From: Deltaproteobacteria bacterium
Lineage (GTDB): Bacteria > Desulfobacterota > Desulfobulbia > Desulfobulbales > VMSU01
Reading direction: 5' to 3'
Length of the DNA stretch: 5,636 nt
Assembly: GCA_021789795.1 (NCBI GenBank)
Contig: JAJYJA010000157.1
Coordinates: 1-5,636, forward strand
Below are positions 1 through 5,608 of the stretch, in pieces (within the stretch, counting starts at the first letter, position 1; each line of letters begins with the position of its first letter). A model generated the notes under the pieces. The model was given only the letters and a program-made list of their open reading frames with translations, did not search any database and had not been told where the DNA came from. A program made the position numbers and the translations under genes.

Positions 1-3
1 CAT
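1..3 (-). other. possible start codon of next minus-strand gene (window edge)
   Basis: The first three bases read as ATG on the minus strand and lie 39 nt past the argF stop codon. A purine-rich stretch (GAAAG) sits a few bases upstream of it, which is a poor and rather close ribosome site. Arginine genes such as argG often follow argF in related bacteria, so this could be the first codon of a co-transcribed arginine gene. Only one codon is visible, so the identity is a guess from context. Confidence 0.25.
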
Positions 4-42
4 GGCTTTCGCTGGGGGATATGGTGTTGAAAGGGTTGGTGT

Positions 43-954
43 TCAGCCGCGGAGCAGGTGACTCTCCAGGATGGCCTTGTGGATGTGCATCTTGTTTTCG
101 GCCTGATCCCAGGCCACGCTCTGGGGGCCTTCCAGCACCTCGTCGGTGATCTCCTCGCCCCGGTGGGCGGGCAGGCAGTGGAGGACGATGGCCTCGGGGT
201 CCGCCTGCCGGAGCAGGGCGCCGTTAACCTGATAGGGCTGAAAGACCCGGATGCGGGCCTCGGCCTCGGCCTCCTGGCCCATCGAGGCCCAGACGTCGGC
301 GTTGATGACCTGGGCCGCCCTGACCGCCTCCCGCGGGTCGCGCACCAGGGTGATGGGTTTTGTCGCCTCGGCCTGGGCCGCCTTGAGAATGGCGGCATCG
401 GGGTCGTAGCCCTCGGGGCAGGCCAGGGTAAGGGCAAATCCCAGGCGGCAGGCGGCCTGGATCCACGAGTTGGCCATGTTGTTGCCGTCGCCCACCCAGG
501 CCACCTGGAGGTTCGCCACCGGGCCCCGCTTTTCGACCACGGTCATGATGTCGCTTAGGATCTGGCAGGGGTGATGGAGATCGGTCAGGGCGTTGATCAC
601 CGGCACCGTGGCGTAACGGGCCAGCTCCTCGACGATCTCCTGGCCGTAGGTGCGCACCACCAGGCCGTGGACGTAGCGGGACATGACCCGGGCCATATCC
701 TTCAAGGGCTCGTTCCTCGCCAACTGGGTGTCGCGGCCCGGCAGGTAGATCACCTGGCCGCCCAGGGCGTACATGGCGGCCTCGAAGGAGACCCGGGTGC
801 GGGTGGAGGGCTTCTCGAACACCAGGCCGATGACCTTGCCGACCAGCATCTGATGCCGGGCCCCGGCCTTGGCCTCCGCCTTCAGGGTGAGGGCGCGCTC
901 GATATAGGCCGCCAGCTCGGCCCGACTGAAATTCCACAAACTTGTAAGGTGCAT
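43..954 (-). CDS. argF: ornithine carbamoyltransferase
   Basis: This cytoplasmic enzyme transfers the carbamoyl group of carbamoyl phosphate to ornithine, giving citrulline and phosphate, in arginine biosynthesis. All family signatures are visible: the carbamoyl-phosphate loop STRTR at residues 50-54, HPCQ at 128-131, the ornithine-side stretch GDGNNMANSW at 155-164, DVWASMG at 220-226, and the HCLPAHRGEE catalytic loop from 259. DVWASMG and HCLP point to ornithine rather than aspartate carbamoyltransferase. The length of 303 residues is normal for an anabolic OTC, and the N-terminus (MHLTSLWNFS) matches the usual family start, so the ATG at 954 is preferred. The ribosome site is weak (AGG or AAAGAA in an A-rich leader). 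It is divergent from the SDR gene. No truncation or missing catalytic residue is seen. Confidence 0.97.
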   Translation of the reverse strand: MHLTSLWNFSRAELAAYIERALTLKAEAKAGARHQMLVGKVIGLVFEKPSTRTRVSFEAAMYALGGQVIYLPGRDTQLARNEPLKDMARVMSRYVHGLVVRTYGQEIVEELARYATVPVINALTDLHHPCQILSDIMTVVEKRGPVANLQVAWVGDGNNMANSWIQAACRLGFALTLACPEGYDPDAAILKAAQAEATKPITLVRDPREAVRAAQVINADVWASMGQEAEAEARIRVFQPYQVNGALLRQADPEAIVLHCLPAHRGEEITDEVLEGPQSVAWDQAENKMHIHKAILESHLLRG

Positions 955-1029
955 TTCTTTTTACCTACAAATAAGTCAGGCCCAACCGAGACACGGCAAC
1001 CGCTACCGCTGGGGTGGGCCAAATTTTTA

Positions 1030-1057
1030 TCAATACAAGATACGCCTTATTTTGCAA
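1030..1057 (-). promoter_or_regulatory. possible argF promoter in AT-rich patch
   Basis: Read on the minus strand, TTGCAA (1057-1052) could serve as a -35 box and TATTGA (1035-1030) as a -10 box, 16 nt apart, leaving a leader of about 75 nt before argF. Both boxes match the sigma70 consensus only partly (4/6 and about 3/6). The main support is that this is the only strongly AT-rich patch between the divergent genes. The stretch ATTGATAAAAATTT just downstream faintly resembles an arginine-repressor box, but it is not a palindrome of the usual form, so no operator is claimed. Confidence 0.3.
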
Positions 1058-1078
1058 CGACTTTTTGCGCCAACCGGG

Positions 1079-1093
1079 CCCGGCGGGGCCGGG
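1079..1093. other. GC-rich hairpin in the divergent intergenic region
   Basis: CCCGGC (1079-1084) and GCCGGG (1088-1093) form a perfect 6-bp stem with a GGG loop. It lies between the AT-rich patch and the SDR start codon. On the plus strand a run of A rather than T follows, so it is not a standard intrinsic terminator for plus-strand transcripts. On the minus strand a GC-rich stretch follows, also without a T run. It may affect the leader of either transcript, or be only a by-product of high GC content. Confidence 0.3.
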
Positions 1094-1144
1094 GGTCAAC
1101 AAAAAACCTTTCTGATTCCGCCTGGTTTCTGTTAAGGTTGGGCC

Positions 1145-2092
1145 ATGAGCCAAGAGTGCCAAAACCGCATCGCGGTCAGCGGTGGCAGCGGCTTGGTGGG
1201 CCGGTCCCTGTGCCGAGCCCTGCGGGAGGCGGGCTGGACGCTGACCCTCCTCGACCGCCAGGTCCTAGGCGGCGAGACTGCCGAGCTGAGCCGACGGATA
1301 GAGGGGGTTGGGGGGATCATCAACCTGGCCGGGGCCCCCATCCTGGGCCGGCGCTGGAGCCCCGCCTACAAGCAGGTGCTCGCCGAAAGCCGCATCGGGG
1401 TCACCCGCCGCCTGGTCGAGGCGATGGCGGCGAGCACCGAACGGCCCCAGTGGTTAATCTCCACCTCGGCGGTGGGCTATTATCAGGCCGGTCGCCGGCA
1501 CACCGAGAGCGACTGCCGGCCCGCCGACGACTTCCTGGGCCGCCTGACCAAGGGCTGGGAGGCGGAGGCCCTTCGCGCCCAGGGACTCGGCCTGCGGGTG
1601 GTGATCTTCCGGCTGGGGGTGGTGCTGGGGCCGGACGGCGGGGCCCTGGCGCAGATGCTGCCCCTCTTCCGGCTGGGGCCGGACGGCGGGGCCCTGGCGC
1701 AGATGCTGCCCCTCTTCCGGCTGGGGCTGGGCGGCGTCCTGGGCCGGGGCGACCAGGCCCTCTCCTGGATCCACTTAGACGACGTGGTCCAGGCCTATCT
1801 CGCCGCCAGCCGCGATCCCTCCTGGCAGGGGATCTACAACCTTACCTCCCCCTGGCCCGCCACCAACGCCGAGCTGACCCGCGCCCTGGGCCGGGCGCTC
1901 CACCGTCCGACCCTCCTGCCGGTGCCGGCCTGGGCCTTGACCCTGCGTTTCGGCGAGGGGGCCACGGCGCTCATCCGCGGCCAGGAGGTTATCCCCCAGC
2001 GACTCCAGGAAAGAAATTTTCCCTTTGCCCATCCCCGCCTCGACCAGGCGGTCAAGGCCTGTCTGACGGGCCGGGCCCATCTCAACCATTAA
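1145..2092 (+). CDS. TIGR01777-family NAD(P)-dependent epimerase/SDR (YfcH-like) with internal 16-residue duplication
   Basis: This is an extended short-chain dehydrogenase/reductase of the TIGR01777 group, which includes E. coli YfcH; the substrate is not established. The N-terminal Rossmann motif GGSGLVG is at residues 13-19. NLAGAPI followed by RRW, STSAVGYY at 106-113 (holding the likely active-site tyrosine) and WIHLDDVV at 208-215 are family hallmarks. The C-terminal part from about residue 257 (LLPVPAWALTLRFGEGA) is the DUF1731 region. It has 315 residues against about 300 for relatives, and an exact repeat of residues 161-176 at 177-192 explains the excess. The ATG is preceded by TAAGG, 7 nt upstream. 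Its stop codon overlaps the ribosome site of rnr, so the two are probably co-transcribed and perhaps translationally coupled. Family assignment is firm; function, and whether the duplicated form is active, are open. Confidence 0.92.
   Translation: MSQECQNRIAVSGGSGLVGRSLCRALREAGWTLTLLDRQVLGGETAELSRRIEGVGGIINLAGAPILGRRWSPAYKQVLAESRIGVTRRLVEAMAASTERPQWLISTSAVGYYQAGRRHTESDCRPADDFLGRLTKGWEAEALRAQGLGLRVVIFRLGVVLGPDGGALAQMLPLFRLGPDGGALAQMLPLFRLGLGGVLGRGDQALSWIHLDDVVQAYLAASRDPSWQGIYNLTSPWPATNAELTRALGRALHRPTLLPVPAWALTLRFGEGATALIRGQEVIPQRLQERNFPFAHPRLDQAVKACLTGRAHLNH
1625..1720 (+). repeat. perfect 48-bp in-frame tandem duplication
   Basis: Bases 1625-1672 are repeated without a mismatch at 1673-1720, and the first 7 bases of the unit (CTGGGGC) appear a third time at 1721-1727. 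The unit is 16 codons, so the SDR frame is kept and residues LGPDGGALAQMLPLFR occur twice. Relatives have this segment once. The absence of any silent difference between copies suggests a recent event, or an assembly or sequencing artefact. Confidence 0.97.
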
Positions 2093-2095
2093 GGA
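2091..2095 (+). promoter_or_regulatory. rnr ribosome binding site overlapping the SDR stop codon
   Basis: AAGGA begins inside the TAA stop codon of the SDR gene and ends 6 nt before the GTG at 2102. This spacing supports GTG as the rnr start. Ribosomes finishing the SDR gene would end on the rnr ribosome site, which favours translational coupling. Confidence 0.75.
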
Positions 2096-2101
2096 TCACC
2101 A

Positions 2102-4384
2102 GTGTTTAGAAAAAAACCTGCCAAGAGACAGCAACCGGCCAGTTTGCGCCGACGCGGCCGGAGGTCGGATACCCACCGGGGCCTGATCCGGCCCGGCTTC
2201 CATCCGTTGGCGCCCAACTCGTCCTCCCGTCCGGGCCAGATCATAGCCGACGACCTCATGGCCGCCATCCTGGCCAACGGCGGTCAGGCCGAGACCGCCG
2301 AGATCATGGCCGCCCTGGAGCTGGGCCGGGGGGCGCGGCAGGGCCTGCACGAGGCCCTGTTGGACCTGGTCAGCCAGAAGCTGCTCCGCCTGCGGGGGGA
2401 CGACCTCTACGAGGTGCGGGAGGCGCGGGACTTCTCGCAGGGGGTGTTGAGCGTCAATCCCAGGGGCTTCGGCTTCGTGGTCCTTGATCCCCCACCGGCC
2501 CGCAATCAGCCCACCGATGTCTTTATCGCCGGTCGCAACCTGGGGTCGGCCCTGCACGGGGATCGGGTGCTGATCCAGGTCGGGCCGGGTCGGGAGGGTA
2601 AACTCGAGGGCCGGGTGCTCAAGGTGCTGAAACGGGGGGTCGAGCAGGTGGTCGGCATCTATAAGGCCGGCCTCCCCAACGGCCTGGTGACCCCGGAGGA
2701 CGAGCGCTTCCCCTTTAGCCTCCTGGTGTCCAGGGATAAGACCCTGGGTGCCGGCGACGGCGAGGCGGTGGTGGCTAGAATCATCGACTACCCCCGCCCG
2801 GACGGCAGCAACTGTCAGGGGGAGGTGATCGAGGTGCTGGGCGACCCCGACAGCCTGCGGGTGCAGACCGAGATCGTGATCCGTAAGTTCAAGCTTCCCC
2901 ACCGTTTCGGCCTGGAGGTGGAAGGGCAGGTGGAGAGGATCAGCGGCACGGTGGAGACCGACCCCGGCCGGCTCGACCTGCGGGAGGTCTTGCACCTCAC
3001 CATTGACGGCGAGACGGCCCGCGACTTCGACGACGCGGTGGCCATCGAGCGGCTCTCGACCGGCTTTCGGCTCTACGTCTCCATCGCCGATGTCAGCCAC
3101 TACGTCCCCGAGGGCAGCCCCTTGGACGCCGAGGCCTACCAGCGGGGCACCAGCGTCTATTTCCCCACCGCGGTGGTGCCCATGCTGCCCGAGCGGCTGT
3201 CCAACGACCTGTGCAGCCTGGTGCCCAACCAGGATCGCTACGCCTTCTCCGCCATCCTGGACTTCGACCAGGATGGCCGGCCCCAGGGCCGGCGGTTTGC
3301 CAAGTCGGTGATTTGCAGCCGCTACCGGATGACCTACAACAAGGTACGCCAGATCATCATCGACCAGGACCCGGAGACGCGCAGCCAATACCAGCCCCTG
3401 CTGGCACCGCTGGCCGAGATGGAGCGTCTGGCCCGGCTGCTGCTCAAGGAGCGGCTGGGCCGGGGCAGCATCGGTTTCGAGCTGCCCGAGGCCTTTGTCG
3501 AGGTGGGGCCGGAGGACACGGTGCTGAACATCGCCCGCCGGGAAAGGAACTTCGCCCATCAGCTCATCGAGGAGTTCATGCTGGCCGCCAACGAGGCGGT
3601 GGCCCACGCCCTGGACGATCACCACTTGCGAGGCGGCCTGTACCGCATCCACGAGACCCCCGACCCGGTCAAGGTGGGGGAGTTCGCCCAGTTCGCCAAG
3701 GGCATGGGCCTGGCCATCCCGGACGAGAATGCCGGCACCCCCGCCTGGTTTGGCCGGGTGCTGGAGATGGTCAAGGGCTCGCCCCAGGAGTACATCGTCA
3801 ACAACCTCCTGCTGCGCACCATGAAGCAGGCCCGCTACTCGCCCGACAACGTCGGCCATTTCGGGTTGGCGGCCAGTCATTACTGCCACTTCACCTCTCC
3901 CATCCGGCGCTACCCGGACCTCATGGTGCACCGGGCCTTGGCCGCCTGGCTGGCCGGGGCCAAGCCGCGGAAAAAGGCGCCCTCCCGCCCGGACAGCGGC
4001 GAGCCCAGCCCCGAGACCCTGGCCGGGGATTTTCTCTCCAGCCGGGAACGGGTGGCGGTGGAGGCCGAACGGGAGATGGTGGATAGGCTCAAGGTGCGCT
4101 ACATGGAGGACAAGCTCGGTGAGTCGTTCGCGGCCATCGTCTCCGGGGTGAGCAGCTTCGGGCTGTTCGTGGAGCTGATCGACTCCTTCGTCAGCGGCGG
4201 GGTGGCCATGACCGACCTGACTGACGATTACTACCAGTTGGATGAGCGCAACCACCGGCTGATCGGCCGACGCAGCAACCGCATCTACCAGATCGGCACC
4301 CTGGTGCGGGTGCGGCTCGCAAGCGTCGAGAAGTCCCGCCGCCGGATCAACTTCGTGATCGAGATCGCTAATAAGGGCCGCTAG
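2102..4384 (+). CDS. rnr: ribonuclease R (RNB-family 3'-5' exoribonuclease)
   Basis: RNase R is a processive 3'-5' hydrolytic exoribonuclease that degrades structured mRNA, rRNA and tmRNA-tagged messages. Domain order is complete: an Arg/Lys-rich tail (residues 3-30), a winged-helix region (about 47-107), cold-shock domains (from about 111, FSQGVLSVNPRGFGFVVL, and about 175-250), the RNB catalytic domain, and an S1 domain (about 672-757). The metal-binding aspartates lie in TIDGETARDFDDAV as D302, D308, D310 and D311. HFTSPIRRYPDL at 596-607 carries the conserved arginines of the active site. The winged helix and length (760) separate it from RNase II. The protein ends soon after the S1 domain (IEIANKGR) and lacks the long lysine-rich C-terminal tail of E. 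coli RNase R (813 residues). GTG start with AAGGA 6 nt upstream. Its last 17 nt overlap the convergent lipoprotein gene. Confidence 0.96.
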   Translation: MFRKKPAKRQQPASLRRRGRRSDTHRGLIRPGFHPLAPNSSSRPGQIIADDLMAAILANGGQAETAEIMAALELGRGARQGLHEALLDLVSQKLLRLRGDDLYEVREARDFSQGVLSVNPRGFGFVVLDPPPARNQPTDVFIAGRNLGSALHGDRVLIQVGPGREGKLEGRVLKVLKRGVEQVVGIYKAGLPNGLVTPEDERFPFSLLVSRDKTLGAGDGEAVVARIIDYPRPDGSNCQGEVIEVLGDPDSLRVQTEIVIRKFKLPHRFGLEVEGQVERISGTVETDPGRLDLREVLHLTIDGETARDFDDAVAIERLSTGFRLYVSIADVSHYVPEGSPLDAEAYQRGTSVYFPTAVVPMLPERLSNDLCSLVPNQDRYAFSAILDFDQDGRPQGRRFAKSVICSRYRMTYNKVRQIIIDQDPETRSQYQPLLAPLAEMERLARLLLKERLGRGSIGFELPEAFVEVGPEDTVLNIARRERNFAHQLIEEFMLAANEAVAHALDDHHLRGGLYRIHETPDPVKVGEFAQFAKGMGLAIPDENAGTPAWFGRVLEMVKGSPQEYIVNNLLLRTMKQARYSPDNVGHFGLAASHYCHFTSPIRRYPDLMVHRALAAWLAGAKPRKKAPSRPDSGEPSPETLAGDFLSSRERVAVEAEREMVDRLKVRYMEDKLGESFAAIVSGVSSFGLFVELIDSFVSGGVAMTDLTDDYYQLDERNHRLIGRRSNRIYQIGTLVRVRLASVEKSRRRINFVIEIANKGR

Positions 4385-4859
4385 CGTAAGGACGGTAGGA
4401 GGGGTAGATGGTGAAGGAGGCTAGGGCGCCGTTGGCGAAGGTCGCCTCCTGGTAGAGGTACTCGACTTGGCGGGAGTAGGGCCGGTTGAAGGAGCGCCAC
4501 ATCCGGAGATCCCAGTCGTAATAGCGTTCTTCCCGGTAGTAGGTGTCGGTCTGGATGGCGGTGTAGGACCAGGTCTCCAGCCGGCCCTGGACGCTTTCGG
4601 TGATCGCCTTGTGGCTGGGCGCCCCCCAGGCCAGATACACCTCCTCGGGGGTGAAGCCCACCGCGATGCGGCCCTGGCGGATCAGGGCCTGGTGTGCGGG
4701 GGGCAGCTGGAGAAGAACCGCCTGGTTGCGGGCCAGGCGGGAATCCAGGGTCTCGCAGCCCGAGAGCAGGACAAGCAGACCGAGGAGCAGCCAACCGGCC
4801 CGCCGCGGCCAGGGCCCCGGCCCGCGGCGGGGATCATTCGGCCGCCGGCCAGGGTTCAT
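4368..4859 (-). CDS. aromatic-rich lipoprotein with a BamE/SmpA-like segment
   Basis: Probably an envelope lipoprotein of 163 residues. An Arg/Pro-rich N-terminus (1-20) is followed by a hydrophobic stretch WLLLGLLVLL and a lipobox LSGC, with the lipidated cysteine at residue 35. The next residue is E, not D, so outer-membrane sorting would be expected. The middle part, QGRIAVGFTPEEVYLAWGAP (residues 62-81) with a later WSY (97-99), has the Gly-x5-Val-x4-Gly-x-Pro pattern of small BamE/SmpA-like domains; this is a pattern match, not proof of a role in outer-membrane assembly. The C-terminal two-fifths is strikingly tyrosine-rich (12 Tyr in about 66 residues). The ATG at 4859 is supported by GGAGGAG 7 nt upstream, placed inside the preceding gene. 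It overlaps that gene by 26 nt and rnr by 17 nt. The n-region is longer than most signal peptides. Confidence 0.85.
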   Translation of the reverse strand: MNPGRRPNDPRRGPGPWPRRAGWLLLGLLVLLSGCETLDSRLARNQAVLLQLPPAHQALIRQGRIAVGFTPEEVYLAWGAPSHKAITESVQGRLETWSYTAIQTDTYYREERYYDWDLRMWRSFNRPYSRQVEYLYQEATFANGALASFTIYPSYRPYASGPY

Positions 4860-5049
4860 CGTCCCGCTCCTCCACCAGAAAGCAGAAGTTGTCCCACTCG
4901 AACTCGCGGCCTGAGATCGGACAGCGCAAGGTGAGCTTCCGCTCCCCGATGGCCTTAACCTCCCAATCTCCCCGGCGTTTACCGCCGTCGATGCGAATCT
5001 TCTGGCCGACCTGGAAGGGATAGGGACTGAAAATGGCTACCTTAGGCAT
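4834..5049 (-). CDS. small hypothetical protein, 71 residues, possibly SH3/KOW-like fold
   Basis: I do not recognise the family. The protein is soluble, with no signal peptide or membrane segment. Residues 12-42 alternate charged and hydrophobic residues around glycines (FQVGQKIRIDGG, GDWEVKAIGERKLTLRC), which suggests a small beta barrel of SH3/KOW type; this is inference only. Two cysteines (43 and 56) flank PISGREFEWDNF, and the tail is acidic (EERDDEP). It is accepted as real because the ATG at 5049 has GGAG with a 6-nt spacer, the next gene starts inside its last codons with its own strong ribosome site, and the sequence has an ordinary, balanced composition. It lies between the pilZ gene and the lipoprotein on the same strand and is likely co-translated with the lipoprotein. 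Confidence 0.75.
   Translation of the reverse strand: MPKVAIFSPYPFQVGQKIRIDGGKRRGDWEVKAIGERKLTLRCPISGREFEWDNFCFLVEERDDEPWPAAE
4867..4873 (-). promoter_or_regulatory. ribosome binding site of the lipoprotein gene, inside the upstream gene
   Basis: GGAGGAG on the minus strand lies 7 nt before the ATG at 4859 and inside the codons for the acidic tail (EERDD) of the 71-residue protein. It is one of the strongest ribosome sites in the window. It decides the lipoprotein start despite the long N-terminal region. Confidence 0.8.
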
Positions 5050-5055
5050 GGTCTG

Positions 5056-5059
5056 CTCC
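5056..5059 (-). promoter_or_regulatory. ribosome binding site of the 71-residue gene
   Basis: GGAG on the minus strand with a 6-nt spacer to the ATG at 5049. It supports this small open frame as a real gene and fixes its start. Confidence 0.65.
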
Positions 5060-5080
5060 GGGATGAGGGTTGACTGTCAT

Positions 5081-5142
5081 GCCGCGTCTTGACGAGGCGG
5101 CAACCGGCGGCGGGAGGGCGGATTCAGGCGGCAAGCCGCCTG
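5081..5142. other. hairpin-rich spacer between pilZ and the 71-residue gene
   Basis: CAGGCGGC (5125-5132) and GCCGCCTG (5135-5142) form a perfect 8-bp inverted repeat around AA, 17 nt past the pilZ stop codon. AGGCGGCAA occurs twice (5095-5103 and 5126-5134), so the arm GCCGCCT at 5135-5141 could pair with either copy. GCCGC (5081-5085) can also pair with GCGGC (5097-5101). No T run follows on either strand, so it is not a classical intrinsic terminator. It could weaken read-through, protect the pilZ mRNA 3' end or be a folding switch; none of these is shown. I see no clear promoter for the downstream genes in this spacer. Confidence 0.45.
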
Positions 5143-5159
5143 GGCTCACGACGAGGGCT

Positions 5160-5528
5160 TCAGGCCGAGACCCCGGCTAGGAACTCGTCCTCCTCCATGA
5201 GTGCCAAGCCGCCCTGGTCGGCGATCAGGGCCTGAAGGTCGGTGTAGGTGCGGACGTTTAGGTTGAGAAACAAGATGGCCGCCCCGGTCTCCTCCTTGCG
5301 GATCAACTCGCCCCGCATCCGGATGGACCGGCCGGCCATGGGGGCCGCGTCGTGGAACTCGATGTCGCAGCGCTCGCCCTCTTGCGCCTCCTGACAGCCC
5401 TGCACCCGCATGCCGATCAGGCTTAGGTTCTGGACGGTGCAGCCGAGCAGGCGGTGGGCGGGAAAGTAGAGATCCACCTTGCCTTGATAAGGGATGCGGG
5501 GTTGTTTACGCTTGGATTGCCGAGTCAC
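5160..5528 (-). CDS. PilZ-domain protein (probable cyclic di-GMP receptor)
   Basis: A single-domain PilZ protein of 122 residues, cytoplasmic, with no other domain. Both parts of the cyclic di-GMP site are present: RKQPR (R7 and R11, the RxxxR motif) and NLSLIG (N34, S36, G39, the D/NxSxxG motif). The rest of the beta barrel follows (VDLYF, GMRVQG, IRMRGELIRKEE), ending in an acidic C-terminal helix region. With both motifs intact it should bind cyclic di-GMP. The output is unknown: neighbours give no flagellar, pilus or polysaccharide genes. The start is GTG with GGAGGA 8 nt upstream, and a sigma70-like promoter lies about 50 nt upstream of it. It is probably first in a minus-strand unit that may extend to the small protein and lipoprotein. 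Confidence 0.92.
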   Translation of the reverse strand: MTRQSKRKQPRIPYQGKVDLYFPAHRLLGCTVQNLSLIGMRVQGCQEAQEGERCDIEFHDAAPMAGRSIRMRGELIRKEETGAAILFLNLNVRTYTDLQALIADQGGLALMEEDEFLAGVSA

Positions 5529-5536
5529 GACCAGAG

Positions 5537-5542
5537 TCCTCC
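5537..5542 (-). promoter_or_regulatory. pilZ ribosome binding site
   Basis: GGAGGA on the minus strand lies 8 nt before the GTG at 5528. It supports a GTG start for the PilZ protein, which places the RxxxR motif at residues 7-11. Confidence 0.75.
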
Positions 5543-5579
5543 GAATTTTGGGATGTCAAACCACCTCTGCTGGCCTGAC

Positions 5580-5608
5580 AAAATACCTTTATTCGTGGGG
5601 TTGGTCAA
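5580..5608 (-). promoter_or_regulatory. sigma70-like promoter of the PilZ gene
   Basis: On the minus strand TTGACC (5608-5603) matches the -35 consensus at 5 of 6 positions, and TATTTT (5585-5580) matches the -10 consensus at 4 of 6. The spacer is exactly 17 nt. The surrounding DNA is clearly more AT-rich than the genes. Transcription would start roughly 40-45 nt before the GTG. Confidence 0.6.

Noticed and set aside
1020..1040. Arginine-repressor box upstream of argF
   Set aside because: The AT-rich stretch resembles the A/T core of ARG boxes but lacks the two symmetric TGAAT/ATTCA halves, so an operator cannot be supported.
1079..1093. Intrinsic terminator between argF and the SDR gene
   Set aside because: The genes diverge here, so no transcript needs to end at this place, and the hairpin is not followed by a T run on either strand.
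571..2109. Long plus-strand open frame of 512 codons across argF, the intergenic region and the SDR gene
   Set aside because: It overlaps two clear genes in other frames, has Pro/Arg/Gly-rich shadow composition and no recognisable domain. High GC content leaves few stop codons.
2096..4255. 719-codon minus-strand open frame opposite rnr
   Set aside because: It is an antisense shadow of RNase R, rich in His, Gly, Val and Pro as expected from reversed high-GC codons, with no family motif.
5531..5559. Second TTGACA-like -35 box (TGTCAA on the plus strand at 5554-5559)
   Set aside because: No acceptable -10 box lies 16-18 nt downstream; that position falls on the ribosome site region. The pair at 5580-5608 fits better.
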